Positions 1 through 5,032 of a DNA stretch of 5,032 nucleotides are shown here, piece by piece (position 1 is the stretch's first letter; every line of letters begins with the position of its first letter). The DNA lies in the NCBI GenBank assembly GCA_031276775.1, contig JAISML010000261.1, forward strand, positions 1-5,032. The letters run 5' to 3'. The DNA is from Eubacteriales Family XIII. Incertae Sedis bacterium (GTDB taxonomy: Bacteria > Bacillota > Clostridia > Peptostreptococcales > Anaerovoracaceae). The translations under genes and the position numbers were made by a program. The notes under the pieces are model-generated. The model ran no database searches. It saw only the letters and a program-made list of their open reading frames with translations, and was not told the origin of the DNA.

Positions 1-3000
1 ACTCCGCTGTCTCCGCCCACCGTTGCAACAGCGTCGCGGCCTCCGCGCGCGTCGCCGTGCCGTCCGGCGCGAGCGTCGCAGGCGTCCTGCCCGTAATGAG
101 CCCGTTGCCTACCGCCCACGCCATGGCCTCGGCCGCCCAATCGGAAACGCTGCCCGCGTCGGCGTAGGCTTCGAGCGCAACCGCAGCCTTCGGACTTCCG
201 GTGTGGCGCCAGAGCATAACCGCGAACTGCTCGCGCGTAATCTCGCCGTCCGGATTCGAGCCGTCCGTCATGCCACGCTCAATGCCCCAGTTCAATGCTT
301 TGTCATACCACTTTTCGCCGGAACCTGCCGCCGTGTCCGCACCCGCCTCGCGCGCCAGAATCGTCACGAGCATTGCGCGCGTCAGCGTCGCCTGCGGCGC
401 GAATGTTTCCGCGCTTATGCCTTTAATCAATTCGTTGGAATACGCGAAACGCACGGATTTGTAGTACCATTCGCCCTTTCCGATGTCGCCGAACGGACTG
501 CTCCACTCGCGGACGGTGAACGCGCCCGTGCGCTCCGTTTCGAACGTGATTCTGCCGTTTTCAAACTTCGCGCCCTTGATTTCCTTGCCGCTTTCGTCAT
601 AAGCCGTCAGCAGATCCGCGTCCTCGTCGGCAGATTTCGCATACGGCAGGGACACTTCCACCGTTCCGCCGAATTCGCGAAGCTCCGCGCCGCCGACTTT
701 CACGGCGAACGAGAATTCACCCTTCGTTTGTTCCGTCAGAACGACTTCCAGCGTGTCGCCGGGCTGCGCCGCAATGGTCCGGAGCGCATCCGTTCCGAGC
801 CTTACGTCACCTGCGGGCGACTTCACTTCCAGTTTCAGGCCGTTGTCCGCGATTTCTTTGACGGACAATTTCGGGAGCACCACGTCGGCGGTTTTGGTAT
901 CCTCGTTGCCCGTGACCGTCACCGAAACAACCTCGGATTTTTCCTCCTTCGCGTGACCGATCGCGGTTTTAATATCATCCGACTTGGCTTCGACTCTTGC
1001 GGCGGAGCCGTCGATGGTTTCGGCGCCTCCGACGTCCGTGGATTTTTTGGAATCACCGCCCGCATTGCCGGGGGCGCCGCCGGAATTTCCGCTCGGTGAA
1101 CCGCCCCCCGAGGCACCGTTGTAACGCCACCGCGCGTAAACCGTCGTGTCGGCGGCGAACACATAATCGACCGTAATCCTCTCGCCGCCGCTCATTGAAG
1201 TATACCATCCTTCAAAGGTATATGATCCGCTGCGGGTCGGCGTGGGCAAGAAGGACAGTCTGCCGGACTTGTCTGTCTGCGCCGTCGCCGGGGAAACCGT
1301 TCCGTCGTTCGCGTCAAAGACAACGGTGAACGATGCAGGGGATACCGTGCCGGAGGTCAAGGCGTAGACGGATACATCACCGGACACCTCGAATGCCGCG
1401 ATCAGGAGCGCCTCTCCCGTGGGGCTTTCGCTTGCCGGAACGAAGCGCAGACCTTCGGCGGAATCGTCGTGGCCGATGCCGTCCTCGTCGACGTTCACAA
1501 AATCTCTGCTGTTGATATAGTTCACATACGAAACGCTCTGCGGGTCGGTGATATCGTACACCATCACGCCGCCGATGCGCTCAAGGGTTACAAACGCGCA
1601 GACTTTGCCGTTCACCGAACCGAGGACTACGCTTTCCGGCTCCGGGCCTTTCTTGTTGCTGCGGCTGTCCTTTTCGACATCGTCGTTGGAGCAGTTGAAG
1701 AAATCCGGCAGGTATTCCGCCGTCAAACGTTCAAAGTCATTGCCGCTGTCATAGACGAGCGCAAGCCCCTCTGCCGTCGCCTCAAACACGGAGAAGGAAC
1801 GCGATCCGAAGGCGTAGCTTACACCGTCTTTATTGCCGGAAATCCCGGGCAGCCCGTCGTAATCGCTTGTGAGGAAACGCCCTTTCTTGCTCATCTCAAC
1901 GCCGTCTGTCGTCTTGATTTTGTATTCCGCTTCGTTGCTGTAAACTTCCCATTCGCGGGCGTCGCCTTCGTTGGCGGTCACGATATAGGTTTTGCCGCCC
2001 GCCTGATATGCGGCCAACCCGTCCGGCATGCGCACGCCGAAGGCGTTTGCGTAAGTTGCGGGAGAATACGCGCCGCCGTCCTCATCGATGCTGTTGTCGA
2101 AATCAACGGTGACCTTGGAATAATCCCGGAATCCGAGGGGGTATATCCCCGTGAACGATTTTGACGAAAGCTCCAGCACCGCAACGGCGTTCGCCTCCTG
2201 CAGCGTCACATACGCTTTGCCGCCCGATACCGCGATGTACTCCGGCTCAAGGTCAACCGATGGCGCGGTTTCCTTTTTCAGCACCACGCCGGATTCGGCC
2301 AGCGCCGCGCGCCGCGCATCAAAATCATCGAAATCGATGATTTGCGAGGCAGGTTCCGTCAGATCAATGACGGTGACGCTGCCTTTCGGATCCGTTGTGC
2401 CCGCGCCGTAGCCTGCACGCGGCTCACCCTCGTCGGCGGTCAGCACCGTGTTCCCGTCGGAAAATGTTACCATGTCGGGTTGTACGCCGGTCGCATAAGA
2501 CGCTTCATAGTCCATCGACCCGTCCGCGTTCAGCGCGAAGATCGCGACGCATCCTCCGGCGGCGTAATCCTCGGACTGTATGGCGGCGGCGAGCTTTGTG
2601 CCGTCCGGCGAAACGGCCACGCCGGTCAGGTCGCCGTAAGCAAAGCCGTTCGCGCTGACAAGCGCGGCAACGTCGATGTTGCTTCCGTCAAGGCGGCTCA
2701 CATACACCTCGTCGCCGTCGATCCCCTCAAGAGAAATCGAGGTCAGCACACCGTCCTGTCCGTTTACGGCGTAAGCGCGGCGGTTGTAGGGGCTGTACGC
2801 GACAATTTCGCACACGCCGCCGTCCGCCTCATGGTGGCCGCTGCTGTAGCGAGCCAGCTGCGAAATGTTCAGAGCGGCGCGCCCGTTTTCATAGCCTGCG
2901 GCGGGCGTTTCGGACCGGGCTTCTGCGGCGCCCCTGTTCAGCGTGAAGCTGTCAATCGGCTCGTCCGCGATGTTGTCGTTTGTGTAATAAGTGGAAAAGG

Positions 3001-4993
3001 TCAGCGCGTCATCCCTTACGTCAACCTTGGTTATGGTCGGCCTGTTGGCCTGATCCTGCTCCGCCACAAACGGATAATCCGTATTTCGGATCGCATAGAA
3101 TTTACTGCCTGATGCGGAATTTGCCGTGATATAGATGGTTTCGCCCTTGTTTTGCTTTGTGTAACCGGCGGTGGCGTTGTCGCCGGACGCGGTGTACCCC
3201 TCCGTAATCGGAACCGTTCCGCCGCCGACGGTCACGCCCGTTACCAAGGTCCCGCCCATCATGTAAGAACGCGTGTACACGTGGTCATGCCCCGCCAGCA
3301 CCGCGTCGATATCCAATTCCGAGAATATGGGCGACCACTCTATTCTGCGCTGGCGGATATCGCCGTCGTCCGTATGGCTCGCGCCGGAATAGATCGCGTG
3401 GTGGAACACAACGATCTTCCACGCGGGTTCCTTGCCGTTTTCGGATTCGTATGTCCCAATGGCCGCCTCCAAGAACGCCTTGTGTTCCGCCGTGCTCAGG
3501 TTGTTGGAATTGAGGTGCATGAACAGCACGTCGCCGTAGGTGTACCAATAATCCCCGCCTGCGGCTGTGACACCTCTGGTTTTGTCGAGGTTTGGGGGAT
3601 TAAAGTGCCCCAAGTAGTTGGCGCTGTTGTCGTGGTTGCCGACGGTCTGCGCGACGGGAATGGTTCTCAGCTCGGGCGGGCTGAGATAGCCGTTGTAGTG
3701 CGTTTCGTTGTCGCGGTCCTCCACCTGATCCCCCGCGCTGATGATGAAGCTGACGTCCTGCCATTTCTCAAGCGACTTCAAAACCGTGCCCTGCCAACCG
3801 GCGGTGTCAGCCGGCACATTGCGGCTGGAGCCGATTTGCGGGTCGCCCGCAAGCAGGAAGCTGAAGCTGTCGGTCCGGGCATCGGTGGTAAAGGTGTAAC
3901 TGTCGGAAGCAATACCACCGTCCTCCGGATCCCCGTTTGACACCCGAGAGGTATAGGTTTTGCCCGGCAAAAGGCCTGTTGCGGTGGCTTTGTTCGTGAG
4001 ATATCCTTCGCGCGCGGACAAGGCCGCCGCTTCGGCGGCGAATGTGACAGGCGTCCCGCCCTCCTCTTTCAGGGTCAGTATGCCCGCTCCGGTCACATTG
4101 CTCAGCCAAGTAAAATTCAGCTCGCTTTCATTTGCACCCGGCTGGAAGGTGAGGCCGGTAATCGTGGGCGCGTCGTTTGACAGAACATAGTCCTCGGAAA
4201 GGGTGAACCGCATGAAATTCAGATAGATATCGGGACTGCTCGCACTGTCCTGATGCAATTCCACCGCGATGGTGTTGGAACCTTCGCGCAGCAGGTTTGG
4301 GGGGACAGCCACAGCGACCTCGGCTTCCAACCCGTCGTCGGGCGCTTCTGCGCAGCCATATTGGAGATTTTCGGAGTATCCGCCCGTTTTGGCGTTGTGC
4401 CGTCCGATTTCCGTGCCGTTCAGATAGACAATCGCGGCGTCGTCATACTTGAGCTTGTAGACGGCGGAGTGCGCCCACGAGGTTTCACCCCCCCCCAAGT
4501 TGAAGTTGTGGCGGAAGAAATATGTCTTTACCCTCTCGCCGGTGTCACCGATATTCCCGTTGAGAACAGTGCCGAGGGTTCCCCACGCTTCCGGTGCAGC
4601 CTCATTCGGGTAGCCGAAAGGGTTGGAACCGCTTTTCCATGCGCTGTCGTCTACGCCAATGTCCACCCGTTGGCCGGCAAGCGAGTTCAATCCCGCGTCC
4701 TCGTAAGGCTTGGGCGGCAGAGTCCACGCGATACGGTAGGGAGCCAACTGCGCAGGGGTGTATTGCAATAACAGCCCTACTGTGTACAGGGTTGTCGATT
4801 CAAATGGATCCGCGTTGGTGTCCAGATATTTCCATTCTTCATCGCCGGCGATGATTTCAAGGGTTCGCGGCGCCGCCGGTTCCTCGGCAGCCTGTGCCGG
4901 GGGCGCCGGCATCGTCGCCATGCCGGCGATCACGGCAATGCACATGATGAGCGACAGGGATTTTTTCAGTTTGCGAAAAAAGCGCACATACAT
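1..4993 (-). CDS. Secreted SLH-anchored metallophosphoesterase / choice-of-anchor I fusion protein (3' end outside window)
   Basis: One frame runs from ATG 4993 to the left edge, 1664 codons with no stop, so the gene is 5'-complete and 3'-partial. The start is set by an AAGGAGG ribosome binding site 8 bases upstream and by a Sec signal peptide beginning directly at this Met. Visible domains in order: signal peptide, jelly-roll, FN3/PAP-N-like, calcineurin-like phosphoesterase (GDPQIG 383-388, GDQVED 421-426, GNHD 452-455, FHH 530-532, GHDH 568-571), choice-of-anchor I, InlB-type repeat, Gly/Ser linker, unnamed beta domain, three SLH domains. Known for the families: the phosphoesterase uses a two-metal centre to hydrolyse phosphate esters, and SLH domains bind secondary cell-wall polymer. 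Inferred: a cell-surface enzyme for extracellular phosphoester turnover; the substrate cannot be read from sequence. The gene is rich in G/C-ending codons, with one TTA, no CTA and few TCA codons. The stop is probably within a few codons of the left edge. No neighbouring gene is visible, so operon context is unknown. Confidence 0.95.
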   Translation of the reverse strand, partial: MYVRFFRKLKKSLSLIMCIAVIAGMATMPAPPAQAAEEPAAPRTLEIIAGDEEWKYLDTNADPFESTTLYTVGLLLQYTPAQLAPYRIAWTLPPKPYEDAGLNSLAGQRVDIGVDDSAWKSGSNPFGYPNEAAPEAWGTLGTVLNGNIGDTGERVKTYFFRHNFNLGGGETSWAHSAVYKLKYDDAAIVYLNGTEIGRHNAKTGGYSENLQYGCAEAPDDGLEAEVAVAVPPNLLREGSNTIAVELHQDSASSPDIYLNFMRFTLSEDYVLSNDAPTITGLTFQPGANESELNFTWLSNVTGAGILTLKEEGGTPVTFAAEAAALSAREGYLTNKATATGLLPGKTYTSRVSNGDPEDGGIASDSYTFTTDARTDSFSFLLAGDPQIGSSRNVPADTAGWQGTVLKSLEKWQDVSFIISAGDQVEDRDNETHYNGYLSPPELRTIPVAQTVGNHDNSANYLGHFNPPNLDKTRGVTAAGGDYWYTYGDVLFMHLNSNNLSTAEHKAFLEAAIGTYESENGKEPAWKIVVFHHAIYSGASHTDDGDIRQRRIEWSPIFSELDIDAVLAGHDHVYTRSYMMGGTLVTGVTVGGGTVPITEGYTASGDNATAGYTKQNKGETIYITANSASGSKFYAIRNTDYPFVAEQDQANRPTITKVDVRDDALTFSTYYTNDNIADEPIDSFTLNRGAAEARSETPAAGYENGRAALNISQLARYSSGHHEADGGVCEIVAYSPYNRRAYAVNGQDGVLTSISLEGIDGDEVYVSRLDGSNIDVAALVSANGFAYGDLTGVAVSPDGTKLAAAIQSEDYAAGGCVAIFALNADGSMDYEASYATGVQPDMVTFSDGNTVLTADEGEPRAGYGAGTTDPKGSVTVIDLTEPASQIIDFDDFDARRAALAESGVVLKKETAPSVDLEPEYIAVSGGKAYVTLQEANAVAVLELSSKSFTGIYPLGFRDYSKVTVDFDNSIDEDGGAYSPATYANAFGVRMPDGLAAYQAGGKTYIVTANEGDAREWEVYSNEAEYKIKTTDGVEMSKKGRFLTSDYDGLPGISGNKDGVSYAFGSRSFSVFEATAEGLALVYDSGNDFERLTAEYLPDFFNCSNDDVEKDSRSNKKGPEPESVVLGSVNGKVCAFVTLERIGGVMVYDITDPQSVSYVNYINSRDFVNVDEDGIGHDDSAEGLRFVPASESPTGEALLIAAFEVSGDVSVYALTSGTVSPASFTVVFDANDGTVSPATAQTDKSGRLSFLPTPTRSGSYTFEGWYTSMSGGERITVDYVFAADTTVYARWRYNGASGGGSPSGNSGGAPGNAGGDSKKSTDVGGAETIDGSAARVEAKSDDIKTAIGHAKEEKSEVVSVTVTGNEDTKTADVVLPKLSVKEIADNGLKLEVKSPAGDVRLGTDALRTIAAQPGDTLEVVLTEQTKGEFSFAVKVGGAELREFGGTVEVSLPYAKSADEDADLLTAYDESGKEIKGAKFENGRITFETERTGAFTVREWSSPFGDIGKGEWYYKSVRFAYSNELIKGISAETFAPQATLTRAMLVTILAREAGADTAAGSGEKWYDKALNWGIERGMTDGSNPDGEITREQFAVMLWRHTGSPKAAVALEAYADAGSVSDWAAEAMAWAVGNGLITGRTPATLAPDGTATRAEAATLLQRWAETAE
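2..493 (-). other. Three S-layer homology (SLH) domains, residues about 1501-1664
   Basis: SLH1 (about 1501-1550) has FGDI, WYYKSVRFAYSNELIKG and LTRAM at 1537-1541. SLH2 (about 1560-1600) has KWYDKALNWGIERGMTDG and ITREQFAVML at 1585-1594, and lacks the usual opening F-x-D-V. SLH3 (about 1608-1664) has YADAGSVSDWAAEAMAWAVG, GLITG and TRAEAATLLQRW at 1648-1659. Only SLH3 keeps the canonical TRAE; TRAM and TREQ are frequent variants in Firmicutes. Triplet SLH modules bind secondary cell-wall polysaccharide, in many species through a pyruvylated sugar made with CsaB. The third domain is essentially complete at the window edge. Confidence 0.93.
509..1021 (-). other. Unnamed beta-rich domain preceding the SLH anchor, residues about 1325-1495
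   Basis: I cannot assign a named family. The segment has an alternating beta pattern with motifs VSVTVTG (1356-1362), VVLPKLSVKEIA (1371-1382), LEVKSPAGDVRL (1388-1399), VEVSLPYA (1445-1452), ITFETERTGAFTV (1482-1494). The order of a strand pair, then S-P-x-G-x-V/I, then an S-L-P-Y strand and a final threonine-rich strand ending in G-x-F-x-V recurs just ahead of SLH triplets in clostridial surface proteins, so it probably acts as a wall-proximal spacer. That last comparison is from memory and is unverified. Confidence 0.55.
1043..1120 (-). other. Gly/Ser/Pro-rich flexible linker, residues about 1292-1317
   Basis: The segment is almost all Gly, Ser, Asn, Ala and Pro (for example ASGGGSPSGNSGGAPGNAGG at 1294-1313) and ends in a KKS stretch. 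Its low complexity suggests a disordered hinge that separates the enzymatic and binding head from the wall-proximal part. Confidence 0.85.
1124..1333 (-). other. InlB B-repeat / Listeria-Bacteroides repeat domain, residues about 1221-1290
   Basis: The segment follows the classic pattern: FTVVFDANDGTVSP (1222-1235), LPTPTRSGSYTFEGWYT (1249-1265), then a GG turn (1269-1270) and DTTVYARW (1282-1289). This small beta-grasp-like repeat is common in Gram-positive surface proteins, where it serves as a stalk or spacer and sometimes contributes to adhesion. Only one copy is present. Confidence 0.9.
1358..2884 (-). other. Choice-of-anchor I domain, residues about 704-1212
   Basis: The segment begins LNISQLARYSSG (708-719) and carries repeated propeller-like blades: VAYSPYNRRAYAVNG (731-745), GVAVSPDGTKLAAAI (791-805), QPDMVTFSDGNTVLTADEGEP (838-858), VTANEGDAREW (1005-1015), DSRSNKKGPEPES (1109-1121), TLERIGGVMVYDITDP (1136-1151) and EGLRFVP (1180-1186). 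The set TANEGDARE, GPEPE and LERIGG is characteristic of choice-of-anchor I proteins, a family of surface proteins that use different wall anchors in different organisms. The biochemical role is not established; a beta-propeller binding or scaffold function is likely. Acidic clusters suggest bound divalent metal. Confidence 0.88.
2930..3871 (-). other. Calcineurin-like metallophosphoesterase domain, residues about 375-688
   Basis: All five blocks of the superfamily are present in order: GDPQIG (383-388), GDQVEDRDN (421-429), GNHDNS (452-457), VVFHHAIYS (528-536) and GHDHVYTRS (568-576). Predicted metal ligands are D384, D422, N453, H531 or H532, H569 and H571; H454 would be the usual catalytic or transition-state His. 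Two usual ligand positions differ: Q386 stands where the DxH His sits in many relatives, and E425 stands where purple acid phosphatases have the colour-giving Tyr of GDxxY. Likely activity is phosphomonoester or phosphodiester hydrolysis outside the cell. The C-terminal part (about 641-688) looks like the closing beta strands seen in FN3-linked phosphoesterases. Confidence 0.9.
3881..4171 (-). other. Fibronectin-III-like / PAP N-terminal-type domain, residues about 275-371
   Basis: The segment opens with APTITGLTF (275-283), continues through LNFTWLSN (292-299), and ends with ATGLLPGKTYTSRV (338-351) and SYTFTT (365-370). A Trp in the second strand region and the G-L-x-P-G-x-x-Y turn are typical of fibronectin-III-like folds. 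Its position immediately before the phosphoesterase matches the N-terminal domain of purple-acid-phosphatase-like enzymes, where it packs against the catalytic domain. Confidence 0.7.
4190..4861 (-). other. Jelly-roll / galactose-binding-like domain, residues about 45-268
   Basis: Hallmarks include WKYLD (54-58), VDDSAW (114-119), FGYP (126-129), TYFFRHNF (157-164), YLNGTEIGR (190-198), LLREGSNTIAVELHQ (234-248) and SPDIYLNF (253-260). This pattern matches the beta-sandwich domain often found in front of phosphoesterases and glycosidases in secreted Firmicute proteins, resembling the accessory jelly-roll of beta-galactosidase-like enzymes. Such domains usually bind carbohydrate or help position the catalytic domain; the ligand here is unknown. 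The fold assignment rests on motif resemblance only. The nine-G tract lies within this domain. Confidence 0.6.
4488..4496 (-). repeat. Nine-G homopolymer tract inside the coding sequence
   Basis: The plus strand has nine consecutive C; in coding sense this is G9, spanning the last base of Leu166 and the Gly167-Gly169 codons. It is the longest homopolymer I see in the window. Adding one G gives GGG GGG GGG TGA, an immediate stop; removing one G reaches TGA after 22 further codons beyond the tract. In the given sequence the length keeps the frame open. Confidence 0.9.
4889..4993 (-). other. Sec signal peptide, residues 1-35
   Basis: Residues 1-11 form a basic N-region (MYVRFFRKLKK). A hydrophobic core follows at about 12-28 (SLSLIMCIAVIAGMATM), then a Pro/Ala-rich C-region ending in AQA at 33-35, giving a likely signal peptidase I cut before AEEP. 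The C-terminal SLH domains fit export and wall anchoring. The Cys at 18 lies inside the core without a lipobox, so a lipoprotein is unlikely. Confidence 0.88.
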
Positions 4994-5001
4994 AATTTTT
5001 T

Positions 5002-5008
5002 CCTCCTT
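5002..5008 (-). promoter_or_regulatory. Ribosome binding site (AAGGAGG)
   Basis: On the minus strand the bases are AAGGAGG, followed by the 8-base spacer AAAAAATT and then ATG 4993. This is a near-perfect match to the Firmicute anti-Shine-Dalgarno sequence at standard spacing. It decides the start over the overlapping out-of-frame ATG at 4989 and over later in-frame Met codons at residues 17, 25 and 28, which would cut away the signal peptide. Confidence 0.9.
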
Positions 5009-5023
5009 ACTGATGTGACGGTT

Positions 5024-5032
5024 GTATATATA
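5024..5032 (-). promoter_or_regulatory. Possible -10 promoter element at window edge
   Basis: The minus strand begins TATATATAC at the right edge, an AT-rich stretch that could act as a -10 hexamer, giving a short leader of roughly 20-25 bases before the start codon. Any -35 element would lie outside the window, so this is only a candidate. The rest of the 39-base upstream stretch holds nothing recognisable except the ribosome binding site. Confidence 0.25.

Noticed and set aside
23..1099. Long plus-strand open frame of 358 codons
   Set aside because: It is in exact codon register opposite the minus-strand gene. It is open only because that gene hardly uses TTA, CTA or TCA codons. The product is Arg-rich and resembles no protein, and the opposite strand gives recognisable SLH and InlB-type domains.
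1104..1109. Six-C run as a second slippage tract
   Set aside because: It is only six bases long and lies in a Gly-rich linker where GG-rich codons are expected. There is no reason to treat it as a switch.
1469..3940. Further plus-strand open frames at 1469-2164, 2342-3112 and 3152-3940
   Set aside because: They share the same antisense register as the first one and are interrupted exactly where the real gene uses TCA codons. They lie opposite the choice-of-anchor I and phosphoesterase motifs, so they are shadows.
3285..4109. Minus-strand frames at 3285-3548 and 3807-4109
   Set aside because: They are out of frame with, and fully inside, the phosphoesterase coding region, which carries intact catalytic motifs in the main frame.
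4253..4771. Plus-strand open frame opposite the N-terminal domain
   Set aside because: It is in the same antisense register and ends at the single TTA codon of the real gene (Leu75). It has no ribosome binding site or recognisable motif.
4928..4945. Cys18 in the signal peptide as a lipoprotein attachment site
   Set aside because: The residues before it (LIM) do not form a lipobox, the Cys is inside the hydrophobic core, and a good signal peptidase I site (AQA) follows at 33-35.
1..5032. Search for CRISPR arrays, tRNA/rRNA, insertion sequences, terminators and riboswitches
   Set aside because: Coding sequence fills all but 39 bases, and I saw no direct-repeat array, no tRNA or rRNA motif, no transposase motif and no hairpin followed by a T-run.

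Overview
The window is almost entirely one gene, read on the minus strand. It starts at ATG 4993 and stays open without a stop to the left edge, giving 1664 codons in the window. I read the whole frame codon by codon and found no frameshift or internal stop. The product is a very large, secreted, wall-anchored, multidomain protein. Its 3' end lies just outside the window, probably only a few codons away, because the third S-layer homology (SLH) domain is already complete.

Domain order from the N-terminus: Sec signal peptide (about 1-35); jelly-roll / galactose-binding-like domain (about 45-268); fibronectin-III-like domain of the kind preceding purple-acid-phosphatase-type enzymes (about 275-371); calcineurin-like metallophosphoesterase (about 375-688); choice-of-anchor I beta-propeller-like domain (about 704-1212); InlB B-repeat / Listeria-Bacteroides repeat (about 1221-1290); Gly/Ser-rich linker (about 1292-1317); an unnamed beta-rich domain (about 1325-1495); and three SLH domains (about 1501-1664). 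The only non-coding sequence is the 39 bases upstream of the start (4994-5032), which carry a strong ribosome binding site and a possible AT-rich -10 element at the edge.

The organism is most likely a Gram-positive Firmicute (Bacillota) of moderately high GC, for example a clostridial or Paenibacillus-like lineage. The reasons are the SLH anchor with LTRAM/ITREQ-type motifs, the InlB-type repeat, the AAGGAGG Shine-Dalgarno and the Lys/Arg-rich signal peptide. This is inference, not proof.

Working model (inference): the protein is exported, SLH domains bind secondary cell-wall polysaccharide, the linker and small beta domains act as a stalk, the propeller and jelly-roll bind ligands or wall material, and the phosphoesterase hydrolyses extracellular phosphoesters, perhaps for phosphate or nucleotide scavenging. 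The points most worth following are a nine-G tract near codon 167 where a one-base slip in either direction truncates the protein, and a phosphoesterase active site with substitutions at two usual metal-ligand positions.
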